64,000 bases of DNA from Oreocharis arfaki. Lineage: Eukaryota; Chordata; Aves; Passeriformes; Paramythiidae. The notes beneath the pieces were generated by a model. It worked only from the letters and a program-made list of their open reading frames with translations, was not told the DNA's origin and searched no databases. The stretch covers positions 62,001 to 126,000 of the forward strand of contig VZRR01010918.1 in the NCBI GenBank assembly GCA_013398015.1. Direction: 5' to 3'. A program made the translations under genes and the position numbers. Below, one piece after another: positions 1 to 10,921 of the stretch (the stretch's first letter is position 1; each line of letters opens with the position of its first letter).

Positions 1-2748
1 ACCCCTCTGTGGCCACCTACAGCGAGATGTAGCCAGAGATTAGTCCTAGTTCAACTCTGTCATGGAGCTGTACTCAGTACTCAGCTGTACTTTCTTGAGA
101 GAAAGGTGTATGACAAAGACTGTGAACTCGTCTTCCTAATTCCTTGCAATGAATCAGATCCACAAGCTGATTGCCTTCAGCTTGAGGAAGAAATGCTAGT
201 TTAAACCCATTCAGTTCTTACTCTTAACTATCAGGGATTTCAAACACAGCAAATTTATCGGCAGATTTTGTCATGTAATATGAATTGTAATCAAACCAAT
301 GATTCCTTTCTTAAAATGTCAATATGCATGGAGTCAATCAAGGTAGACTTCGAAGCTGCATAACTCTTTCAGCAGTGCAAAGATGGGAACTACCACAGGT
401 ACAGATATTCCTAAATAAGCCTGTCCTTAGTTTTCAAGAAAACTTGGTACCTCTTGGGACATCCTGGCCAAACCTAGACTGCTGTACATGGGTCTCAAAA
501 TGTTAAAAACCTTGTATTTTCATATGTGTCTGAAAAAAATAGGTGCCTGATCAGGTGGTGTTTGCAATTTGCTTTGAGATATGAAGCCATATTCTTAGGT
601 CAGCTCATCCTACAGTTAGCCTAAAGTGAATAAAACCTGGCCTGAGCTGACAAATTGTGAATTAAGCCAGACAACATAAGTAGTTTCCATGTTATTGAAC
701 AGATAATTTTTCTGACAGAGGTAGACTGATTTTGGTCCTGCAGCAGAGGAAATGATTAGTGTTGTATTCCACCTGCTCTGATCTTGGAAGAGGAGGGAAC
801 TTTCTAATTCAGCAGTGAGGAAAAGGAGCTAAAAGGAGAAGAAGCTATTGCACAGGAAGCTGAGCATGGCCTCTGCTCTTCCTGTGTGAAGAACACTGCG
901 CTGCCTCATGGCTGGCTGAAAGTAAAAGGGGCCCTGTGCTGTTGTTCTTGAGATGGGCAGAGAGCAGGAAGAGAATTCCCACCTGCTGAAATCTGCTCTG
1001 AGTAGCCCACAGCATGCTCTTCTGCATGCCACCAGCTGCAATTCCCTGTCAGAAAAGTATTTCAGGTTGCTGAAAACTTATCTTTGCCAGTGGAAAATGA
1101 AAATGATCTGGGTTCAGTTCATTCTGTGGAAGAGGTTTCACACATTTCGCTTCTAAATGGGTCTACAGTGCATTTCACTCAATTTCTCTCCAAGGCCACT
1201 GTTTTCCAGGAGCTGGATACAGCATTCTTCTCCCCTTAGCCTCTTTTTCTGGTCTGAATTCATTAGGGTACATTTCCATAATTCCAGGCCAGTTTTCTTC
1301 TGGCCAAGCCCTGATACGTATCACTGATCATATGTAAGGGAGTGGGAACTGGATGGACAGGGGTGAAATCAGCTTCCAACCTACACCCTGCTGGCAGTAG
1401 TAGTCAGGATGAGAAAACAGCTGAGCTGTCCGAAATGCAGTTCTTTGGTTAGCATAGCAAATCACAATGAAACTATCTGATTTCATTAATGTCAATATTT
1501 TAAACATGTAGGGGTTTTTGAATTATTTCCCTGACCCCTCATTTCTGTCACCTAAAGTGACACAACAATATTTCCTTCAACAGAGAAATTCCAACCCTGA
1601 GCTAGCTAAGGTGTGATGTATACGTAACATACCACCAGCATCAGAAGGAGACTGTGTGGGTTTTAATGAGGATTGCAAGCCCTTGATCTAAACCAAATTT
1701 ATTCTCAGATTTCATACAACTGTTTTAACAAAGTTACAGCAAATTCCCCTACATATTTCCAAATCTTCTCATAATACCTGAAGACAGTGAGAGGTCCTTT
1801 CCACCCTGCAGCTAAGGCTCAGCCCTGGGGTGGTTTCTTTCTCTGCTATTTATGTGTCTAGACTGGTTGCTGGACCCTGCTGCTTAGTATCCAAGAGATC
1901 ACCTTGAGGTGAGGCTCAGCAGGGACATAACCATCCCTGTATGAGTGCTCCAAGGCTGTTGCCAGTACAAAATAAAGCAGAATAGCTAAAAGCACCTTTG
2001 GTGACTGTGTGTTCTTGAACAACTGCAGGTTATTGCAAATTAATACCTGGCTTGTCTCCAAATTCAGGCATGGCTGGCCATCAGCTCACAGTATACAAAA
2101 AAAGCTACTAAACTAGCAAGGCAGATTGCTGGAGGAAGGGACTTGGTGGTCTATCTGCAAAAATGCATCCTGTCTGCATGCCAAGGGTTTAATTTCTGCA
2201 TTAGTGGTTGGCCTGAGGCCCATGTTGTGTTTATACTCCGAGCATATACTGCCTCACACTGAAGAAGTGGCTTTCAGAATTTATTGGAGCATTAGGAATT
2301 AGTAACGAACTACTAGCATTCTGCACCTCCTCCTCGGTTTAGGCAAAACTTTGTAAAAGCTAAATCAAGAGTCTTTTCCCAAAGACCCATTCCTAGAACT
2401 TACCATTACTCGGCTACAAGTTGGGATAGAGCCCTGAGGATATTTGGAGAGCTGTGTGAAGGCCTGTGCAAAAAGGACATTATCCATAAAACACATACTT
2501 ACAGGTAACTAGTTTTTGGAGTTATGGAGCTTAAAGTTAACCAGGTAATATCTTATACCTGTTATTAGTGCAGAGAACTTCACAGTCACTAAACATTGCA
2601 TTCTGAACACAACCTGTGGACAGCTGATACCAAACACATCAACCATCACTGCTACCTCCAATGTGAATATTGGCACACCAGCTGTATCATAAACCCTGTT
2701 CCTCTAATACATGGAGAAGGACCCATGGTGGCAGTAGGAGTGCTGTAC
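1..2748 (-). other. RIN3: RIN3 intron 7 (partial)
   Basis: The intron starts at the gtacag donor at 2748 and runs off the left edge. I looked for the next VPS9 exon (YGADDFLP...) and did not find it here. No recognisable repeat or gene. Confidence 0.8.
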
Positions 2749-3057
2749 CTGGGTTTCCCTGAGCCATGGAGTCATAGATGAGTTTGCAGGTCTTCAGCAA
2801 GATGGCAATTTTCTTTTCTGGAGAGTAGGTCTTGTGCATGGTTGTGAACTTATGAAGGATCTTTTCCAGCACAGCAGTTTCAGGCACACTGGTTGTGACG
2901 CCCAGGTCAGTGGTGGTTGTGTTTTGTATCACAAGCTGGTTCTCTTTCAGCTGCTGTAAAGATCCATCTTTGTTGTGTATTTCTTTTAAGGAAGAATTAA
3001 TGGCTTCCTTTAAAGGTTTCAGGACACATTTGTACAGAGCTGTCTCAGCAATCACTT
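2749..3057 (-). CDS. RIN3: RIN3 coding exon 7 (start of VPS9 domain)
   Basis: This exon encodes residues 663 (split codon) to 765 of the protein assembled here. It contains ALYKCVLKPLKEAIN, KDGSLQQLKENQLVI, TTTTDLGVTTSVPE and YSPEKKIAILLKTCKLIYDS, which match the first part of the RIN3 VPS9 module nearly residue for residue. VPS9 domains catalyse GDP/GTP exchange on Rab5-family GTPases at early endosomes. The acceptor is a pyrimidine run ending in atgcag. The donor follows GGAAACCCAG and reads gtacag, weaker than the other donors in this gene. The length of 309 bp is 2 + 102 codons + 1, so it enters and leaves in phase 1. The next exon, which in the family carries the YGADDFLP catalytic segment, was not found in the remaining 2.7 kb and must lie outside the window. 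Confidence 0.95.
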
Positions 3058-5498
3058 CTGCATAGAGAAGGGAGAACACAAACGCACGTAATAAATAAGC
3101 AATACAGTAGTACAGGTGCATGAAAAAGTCCTAAAGAAGCATGTGGTTGGTTATTCAAGCACTACTACATGGCTGTGAGAAGGGAACAGAAATTACATCC
3201 CAGAAAGTAAACATTTTGTTACCAACACTATCCAGAAGTCCTAGATGGGCTTGAGATGAACATCAGTGTGTGGTCTCTCTCACTGGAGCTGTAGGAGACC
3301 TCCTGCTACCAGCAGTCCCTGCTCTCTTTGCCTGACTCCTGGCTGACCACAATGGCATTGTCAGGCAGCAGGAAAGCCAACTCTGGGAAGAGAAGAGGAA
3401 CCTCACCTAACTGTGGTTTTTTTCACAGCCCTGCCCTTACAGATGCCCAGAGGCAATTCATTTCATGTCCCTTCTAACCTCTCCTTCTGACTTGTTTGAG
3501 ATATTCACTTTGGAATGAAATTAAATGCATCCTCAAAGCATCCCTTTCTTCTCAATGACTGAAAAGCAGCTGCAGCCACCAGCTCAAAGACAGACACCAG
3601 TATCTGGTCAGAAGTTTCTCACCCTTACTGCTCAAGGGACTCTGAATTACTGATCCTGTAAGACATCTCTCATGCCACCTGTGGAGGAGGAAATAGTATA
3701 TGTGGGTTGAACATTTGCTTAATGTTTGGCATGAGATTAAAGGGAGCATAAGAGACTGTGAGGAAGTCTGTTGTCCGACTCCTAGAAACCAGAGGTAGAA
3801 CTAGAGGGACTGCAAGAGATCCTCTTTTTGCACTGAGGTGAAAAGGTCATTGGCGAAAGAGTTCATCTGCTCAGGCAGTGAGGAATGAACCAGAGGGTGG
3901 TAATATTTATGTATAAAAAATGCAACTATTTTAAAGAATCTGGAGGACCAATCAGCCTGAAGCAGAGCGAATTCAAGTGGTAAATCTTCCAGTGGGAATC
4001 CCTGTCCTCTACAGAAGACAGTCTTGTCAAGGTTGACTGGGCCATATCATCCTGTTAAGGAACCGTCAGTGAACAGGGTTAGATACAGCCAGGCATGTCT
4101 GTGGGAAGGTGGTGGGATACTTGCACATATGCAGCTCTACCAAGCACAGCAAGGACACTTCCTTCTTCCTCCTTTCCACTTCCACTAATCAAGATTCAAG
4201 ACAGACTTCTCTGTGCTGCCCCCACCCTCCCTACCTTAAAGAAAGAGGTTATTGGGACAAAGATTGAAGGTGTTACACAAGGTGCATGGGAAGTGAACCT
4301 GTGAGTTCCCTCTCCTAGCTATGGCAGGGGCTGGCAGCAGGTCTGTTCAGCTGGGGAGTCTGCAGCATCATGTGAAGCCTTTGCTGGGGGAGAAGGAAAT
4401 CAGCAGAGCCATCTGAGACTGACAGTGGACTGTGTTTTACTCCTGGCTTGCCACTAAGTTGAGTCCCACCTAATACTGGAGCTGCAGGATCTCCTGGAAT
4501 CACTGGTCACTCCTGTGGTTCGCTCCATATTCTGGGTCTTCCAGCTCCCAGCTTGTTTTAAGCTGACATAGGAATCCATAAACAGCTCTGCATTGGTTCT
4601 CAGGTCGTCAAGAAACAGTCTTAAGTTTTCAAAGGAGCATGTGTGTGCACACATGCATGCTTTTTCTGGCTGTACAGCTTTGACTACAATAAAAAGTCCT
4701 ACAGCCCTTTTTATATTCCCTCATGGATGTACATTAAACAGACTAGTCCAATCCTTAACAAGGAGAGAAGGAGCATTATTCCCTCACAGAATATGAATGA
4801 GAAGCAATGAAACACCTGTAAATAGTTACAAATAACGTTTTTACTTCCCAAAGGCAAATTATGTCTGTGGCAAAGAGGTGAACACTTCATTTTGGAGCTG
4901 GCAGTAGTCTTGCAACAGCTTGCAGTCTTGCAGCTCTTCTGCACCTCTGAGATCTGAGGAGCACAAAGTGGAATCAAGTGATTCCTCCAACTTGCCACTC
5001 AAAATCATCGTAGTCTTGTCGCTCCCCGTGAGACAGTGGTTGACCCCTAAACTGTCTGCCACATGCAGGGAGTTCTCCATCCTTGCAACAGAGCGGTGGG
5101 TGTGGAAGGCCATGGGAATGCAGCTTTGGGGGGGAAAGTCGGCCTTTTGTGTTACCAGTGAATTCAGCTTTGTGTGTACATACCTATGTGTATACATACA
5201 CACACACATATATATATATATACACAAGTATACCTCTCATACACACAAACACACGTCTCTTCTGCTTAAACTCTTCCCTTTAAAACATTCATAAAGGGAT
5301 TTTTCTCCTCACTGGTCTCCAGATTTTAGAGCTGTTCCTCTAAGTGCTGGCAACCACAGAGAACATTTCAATTCATGCCTCTCAGGTTTTAGGAGATGGT
5401 TTATAATTCTGTAAAGCAGAGCCTGTGTCTGCATAATTCTGTTTTCCTCCTCACCTTTCCAAACCATGCCCAGGGTTGAATAAACCACAGTTACCTAC
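3058..5498 (-). other. RIN3: RIN3 intron 6
   Basis: Phase 1 intron, gtaggt to atgcag, 2.4 kb. Apart from the microsatellite at 5171-5255 I see nothing recognisable. Confidence 0.9.
5171..5255 (+). repeat. compound (TG/TA/CA) microsatellite
   Basis: Alternating purine-pyrimidine sequence: interrupted TG and TACA runs, an uninterrupted CA then TA run, then interrupted ACAC. It lies 240 bases from the donor end of RIN3 exon 6 and is likely length-polymorphic. Confidence 0.9.
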
Positions 5499-6980
5499 CT
5501 AACTGTTCCTCGGTGTAGGAGGCAGGGTCTATCAGAGATTTCAACTCGGTGCTCTGCACTAAGTAACTTTTCAGCTGCGTCATCATCAGCCGGATCTCTT
5601 GTAGCATCTCTGTGCTGGAGCTCTGCTTTGCCATCATCTCTAAACTGTACACTCTGTAGTCCCGCACCAGGTTGCCAAAATATGAATCCTTGTCCTGTGC
5701 CAGCTCCACTATCTTCTTCTGCAGCTTCCTGTCACTAGACAAAAAGACTGTGAAGACGTTGGACAGGTTCACCAAGGACAGCCTGTTTTTGGCCTTGGCC
5801 AAGATCACAGAGCGTGTCTTTTTACCAGATGAACTACTCAGCATCTCCAGGTCATCCTCTGTGCTGCTGGTGGAGTAGGAGTCTGGCTCAGATGTTGATG
5901 CCTGAGCTGTGGTGCTGCCTCCCAGGTCCTCCAGGGACAAGTGTGAACCTTCCAGTTCAGCTGAGCTGATGGATTTGCGGCCATGTTCCGGTTCAGTCTT
6001 GGTGTGTGTGCAAGTGGCACCACCCACCACTGTAGCTGGGCTGCCCTTGCACACAGCCTGCCCTGTGGCCACGGCCGTCTCTCCCACTGTTCTTTGCTTC
6101 AGCTGGCAGGAGCTGGGAATCCTTGGTACCTGGGAAATCCTCTTCCTTCTCGGTGGTGGGATAGGAGGTGACTTTCCTTTCTCAATGGCATTACTCTTTA
6201 TCTCAGGCATGTCCTCCTCCTTCTCTGCAGGTTTGGGCTTTTTCTCCTGAAACTGTGATACAGCCCTTTTGGGAACCTCCCCAGGCATTTCTACAGCCTT
6301 TCTGCACAGCAACATTTTATCTCTGCTCTCTGTACTTGTATCTTGGTTCTTTTCTGTCCCTTCCCCTTTCAGCGTTTCACAACTTTCAGGGTTACCCACA
6401 CAGCTCTCCTCCGAGGTCCTCTCACTCAGCCGCCTCCGCGGGGGAACAGAGGGCGGGGAGCCTTTCTTGGGGCTCGCTGCCGAGGGCTCATTGGCTGAGC
6501 AGCTCAGCTTCCTTTCTTCTTTATCGTCACCACCCTCAACTTTCATTTCCTCGACGCTCTTTTCTAGTGGCTTAATAAGTAGCTTGTTTTCTTCACAGGC
6601 ACTCATGGGGTCCTGTGGGAGCTTCAGGGAAGATTTCTGAACGAGAGCTTGAGAGGGTGGAGGTGGAGGGGGCCGTCGAGGAGACCTCCTTTCAGTAAGC
6701 ATGGTGGCAGGGGGGAGATCAACAGTCCCAGAGTGGCCTTTAGGAGAAGGTATGTCTGGAGGACAAAGATTACTGCACTCTTCTATAAAAATAGGATTCA
6801 CGAACCACAGCCTGTCATTTCCTATTGACAGCTCAATTTCACATGAGCAGTGGTTTGTGCTGCTTGCAAAACACTGGGTAGATCTTAAACTGTCTGCCTG
6901 GGCAGCGCTGAAAGCAGAGTCTTTTGCAGGTTGGTATAAGTCCTGTCTTCTTCTGTGGTTTAAACAGGAATCCCAGAAAT
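5499..6980 (-). CDS. RIN3: RIN3 coding exon 6 (large exon: end of SH2 region, proline-rich region, RH domain)
   Basis: This 1482-bp exon encodes residues 169-662 and part of codon 663. It opens with FWDS, then CSCEIELSIGNDRLWFVNPI (about 213-232), a signature segment of RIN proteins. The middle is low-complexity and proline-rich: RRPPPPPPS at about 270-278, PSVPPRRR from about 345 and PIPPPRRK from about 441. The last two fit the PxxxPR pattern bound by CD2AP/CIN85-type SH3 domains, and human RIN3 has equivalent sites. From about 535 (DSYSTSSTEDDLE) the RH (RIN homology) region starts, with VELAQDKDSYFGNLVRDY, YSLEMMAKQSSSTEMLQEIR and MMTQLKSYLVQSTELKSL. The acceptor has an unusually long T tract followed by ctggcag; the donor is gtaggt after CAGTTAG. 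Translation continues upstream of the apparent start at 6801, where the codon is GTG (Val 229), so that position is not an initiator. The divergent linker and conserved ends are typical of this exon. Confidence 0.96.
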
Positions 6981-6987
6981 CTGCCAG

Positions 6988-7003
6988 AAAAAAAAAAAAA
7001 AAN
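6988..7003 (+). repeat. poly-A run with an undetermined base next to a splice acceptor
   Basis: Fifteen A residues followed by n at 7003. On the minus strand this is the T tract of the acceptor of RIN3 exon 6, which starts only seven bases away. The n marks an uncertain homopolymer length. Confidence 0.95.
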
Positions 7004-9082
7004 ACCTGAGAGAATTTTAGCTGCTAGTGGTATGTAGAAAATCTGCTTATTGTTAAAAGAAATGGTACACAAATTTCAAGTCAAACTTTCAAACCTCTGC
7101 ACAAAACAGTGTGAAGAAAAGGTTGCCTGTTTTATGCATGTGAAATTCTTCAAGCCAGGGGATAAGCTCAGAAGTTACACGAGAATTCTTTCCCCTGTCA
7201 ATTTTCGGACACTTACCTAGTGAAAATTGTTAATGCTGTTCAGCATTTTCAGTGCAAGCAGGAAGGTACAAGTAACAAATCCAAATGATTGTGAAAAGGG
7301 ATCTCTGCTTGTTCAGTGATCACTGCTCTCCAAATGCAAACAGCTGTGGATACCTGAGGTGAGGATGTGAAGACCCCAGGCAAGTTGAGTCTCCCTCTTG
7401 CTCACAACAGTAAGGTGCAGATAGACAGCCAGGATCCAACATGCACCAAGAGACAACAGATGAAGATGACTATGCAGCAAGCTCATGTGGCAGCCTCTTC
7501 TGCACAGAGGTCTGATCCTGCCTTGCAGTATAATCAATCCAGAAACACATGATATTAAACACCTTCCCCAGATTAGTATTAGCATTAAAGTCTATAGCTC
7601 TGGATGACTTATCAATAGCCATTGCCACTCTGTCTTGCACCTTGCCTTGAGACTGTCCTCTTGCAGGTGTCAGAGAGGAAAGGTGATAGAAGACTGTACA
7701 CAGGAAGGATGTATGATGAAGGACTAAGGAATAGTTTAGTATTTCAGTGCCATCAACTATGACTGAGAAAGAAAGACGGTGTTTCACATGCAAGTAGTCA
7801 TTTCTGTCAGATATATCTTACTATAATTTGTCTTTTAATAACTGTTTTTTAAAAATTACAAAGCATTGGTACATTTTTGTAACAGATTCAATATCACGTC
7901 TAACCTTTTTCCTGTTCCTGAAAGGTGAGGTTTCAAACCTGCCTTATGAGTCTGGTTGCTTTCAGTCAACATTAAAGCTGCTGATCCAGGGTCCACTACT
8001 GGAAGCATCAGGAAACAGGATCCAGCAAACCTCATATGTTCTGACCAAGGAGAAGGGTATAAACCTCTGAGAGTAGTCATTGGATGAGGGCTGTATTGTT
8101 GCCCACAGATTTAGAGATAAGGGGAAGATGGGAAATCCTGGAAACACAAGGATTCAGACAACTGAATAACTACTTCAGCACGCTTGGTCCCTGAACACAG
8201 AGCTGACACCAACAGCACACTCTTCTATGTGGATTTCAGGGTACACAGCGGGGCTGCCACACAATGCCTGAACCCTGCACTGTGCTTGGTGTCAGGAGTG
8301 CCTCACTGCTCACATGCTGAGCCCAAGAGATGATGGATGGGGCTGCGCATATGTGGGATGACCCTTGGTGCTGAGCATGGGGTACAGCTCTCAGGTCAAG
8401 AGGTGAGCTAAAAGACAGTCTATTCCCATCGGGATAAAATTGCCTATTTAGCTTCTCGCAGCCTAGGCTAGTGTCCATAACAAATTCAGCTTTAAAAACA
8501 TGTCAGCATGTTATCTTAGGGTGGCTGACATTAGAACGGCTTTATTCCCTGATTTCTTACTGTAAGAGGGAGGAGAACAAAGAAGCTTAAAATAAAAGTG
8601 TTGCCAGGAAAAACAGCACTCCTGAAAACAGAATTTGGGAGTTGATGCACAGATGCAACTGCACATACTGGCACTATGTTGCCAGCCCCCTCATATCTGA
8701 GACGGCTGAGGTACCATTTTCCTTAAGCTCTCCAGCTCTACTAGCTGTCAGCAAATGCAGGACAGTGGAAGTTGCTTTAAGTCAGAATATAATGCTGTGA
8801 AGTCTCATGGGCTGAGGAAATGGTGAGTAAACCAATCTACACAGGGGAAGTTGGTCGTTTTTCACAGTAGTGGGTCAGGATAAGGCACTGTGATGAAAAT
8901 GCAAAGCTCCACTCAGGCTGGGAAGGAACAGATGATGCGGTCCTACCAAGTAACGCAGCTGCTTCAGAGCAGGCGTTTCCCAGCACAGCCACACTGTCTC
9001 ACACTGCCGAGAAGGCCATGTGATCATCTCCCATTGCTGTCCTGGATCTTCCCTTATCTTGCACTCTGGGAGGGATAATTAA

Positions 9083-9139
9083 GCAGTTCTTTGAGTGTTT
9101 GGCATGTCTTTGAGTGTTTGGCAGTTCTTTGAGTGTTTG
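9083..9139 (+). repeat. 19-bp tandem repeat, three copies
   Basis: Units of gcagttctttgagtgtttg lie at 9083-9101, 9102-9120 and 9121-9139. The first and third are identical, and the middle differs at two adjacent bases (tg for gt). It lies in RIN3 intron 5. Confidence 0.95.
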
Positions 9140-10829
9140 TGCAGTGCAATCATGCTAATTCTCCCGCTAAAATAACTTCTGTACCAGCAAGGTCAGGACT
9201 AGAGGGCCTGCAGTACATCCTCTGTGACAACATACAGAACAACCAGATCCTTTGTGGAACAATTCAGCTTGCAGACGTCTTACTTCTATCCCCTTGAAAC
9301 ATGTATTACTTTGAAATAACTACGAAACAACGTATGAGAATTTCAGACAATACTATGTTTCCTTTGGAAGTGCCACTTTGGACAGCACTTACTGTTTGTG
9401 CACCCGTTTGTATCCACAACATTTTGTTCCAGGAAGCATTAAACAGCATCAGTCAGTAGCTGAGCCTCTTTGACTCTACTAAGACGTCATGCCACTTCAG
9501 GAAGCTTCATTTCCCAGAAAGATGCACACAACAGCCGGTTTTCTTCTGTTATCAGAAACTTGCCTGGTGCAAAATACACCATGACAAATAAACTTCCAAG
9601 CCTCACTACTTTTATGACCCCCAGTACAGGAGAGGAGGAAAAAGACTACAATCAATATTGCTTTGGTGCTTGTGCTTTAACTACTCTCTTCTTTCGGAAG
9701 TTGCTGGAAACTGTTGCCTGAATCAAGATAGCCTCTGATGGCTCAAATTAAACTGAAGGTTGCAGATTCATGATACACTTCCTACATTTTAATCCAAATT
9801 TTTAGACTTGTTATAAAAAATTAGGTTTGGAGCTTACTATCTGAAGTTATAAAGTACCTTTTTATAAGCCATAAGTGCTGGCTGGACACCCATATAAAAG
9901 GATGCTTTGCAAATGGGAACATACTCAAAATAGAGGATGCTGAAATTGTTAGAGGCAAATCTGTTGGCCAAATTCAATGAAACTGCCTGAACTGAAACCA
10001 GTGGGGTTTGCCCATGGCTTCTGGGAGGTATGATGCAGAAGATATAAAAATAGATACCTAAAGGCTCAGACTGCTCTAATATGTCTAAAGGCGCTAACTA
10101 TTCAATTTTCTCCATTGTTTGGCTGTTTTCAACACCCAAAAGAAAACTGGAAAACCAAGGAGTATGAAAGTGGCTAACTGAAGTAGCTGTCTCAAGTGGA
10201 GTGTGTTAAATGGCAGGAAATAGATAGGAGACCTCCTTTAGTTAACAAAACTGCTTTTCCTATCTCTGTAACTTTATACATTTCGTCTCAAATTTGCTTG
10301 TTTGGTGCTGTCACTAAAAATAATGTTCCTTTTTCCATGTGACTAGTGTGAGGTGAGAGAACATGCTGGGACGATACACATTTCTCTACCAACTAGAAAT
10401 CCTGCAGGAGGAAGCAGAAATATCAAAATGCAAAAATATCACACTTTCATCAGCATTGCCCCCACACATCAAAAGGAGAAGTTGCAAAGGTGTTTTCCAT
10501 ATAGCTCAGATGCCAGCTACTTCCAACATGTGTAAGTTATCCCGAGAGGCCATGCTGCATTTTAGCTCGTGGAAGCCGCTGCTTACACAGACTGTAGGTA
10601 CCACACCCTGGACAGAGATCCAGGTGGAGGTTTATGGACAAAGGGGCGAGTGCCCTTTTTGTCAGCAACTTTCTATGAACACAAAGACCATAGACATCTT
10701 CTTGCATTCAGACCTCTTTATCTATTCCAAAGACAGTAGCTCATCTATCTTCCAGGTGCATTATGTCTGTGCAAGGCACCATTGTTCTGACAAGTCCAAG
10801 TGAAAATCTGACTCCTTTAAAGGACTTAC

Positions 10830-10921
10830 CTATCCCCAGACTAGAGATAATTTCAAGGTCTTGATAGCTACTGGCTTCTAATATTGCTTGTGGCAGCTTC
10901 AGGGTAAAGGGCAGCAAATCC
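10830..10921 (-). CDS. RIN3: RIN3 coding exon 5 (C-terminal part of SH2 domain)
   Basis: This 92-bp exon encodes DLLPFTLKLPQAILEASSYQ and then DLEIISSLGI (residues 139-168), with split codons at both ends. It is the conserved end of the RIN3 SH2 region, directly after the 'VAFYCVSR' segment of the previous exon. The acceptor is tttctttctacag and the donor is gtaagt. It enters in phase 2 and leaves in phase 1, matching its neighbours. On its own it is too short to be recognised as a gene; the assignment rests on the match to the family and on the reading frame joining both flanking exons. Confidence 0.94.

Larger units (their letters stand above)
6981..10829 (-). other. RIN3: RIN3 intron 5
   Basis: Phase 1 intron, gtaagt to ctggcag, 3.8 kb. 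It contains the homopolymer at 6988-7003 and the 19-bp tandem repeat at 9083-9139. No gene or recognisable mobile element. Confidence 0.9.

Noticed and set aside
1..2700. Next RIN3 VPS9 exon
   Set aside because: Searched for the reverse complement of the YGADDFLP and YMMEL segments and found nothing; it must be outside the window.
4859..5294. Overlapping 122-124 codon frames on both strands
   Set aside because: They run through the CA/TA microsatellite; tyrosine, isoleucine and threonine runs come from the repeat.
5909..6575. Plus-strand frames of 113-135 codons across RIN3 exon 6
   Set aside because: Antisense shadows of the real exon, with leucine/serine-rich translations caused by the proline- and serine-rich codons on the other strand.
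6801..6801. Apparent start of the long RIN3 frame
   Set aside because: The codon is GTG (Val) inside the conserved WFVNPIFIEE segment, and the exon continues upstream to 6980.
10363..10803. 146-codon plus-strand frame next to RIN3 exon 5
   Set aside because: No resemblance to known proteins and lies in intron 5 on the opposite strand; no splice or promoter support.
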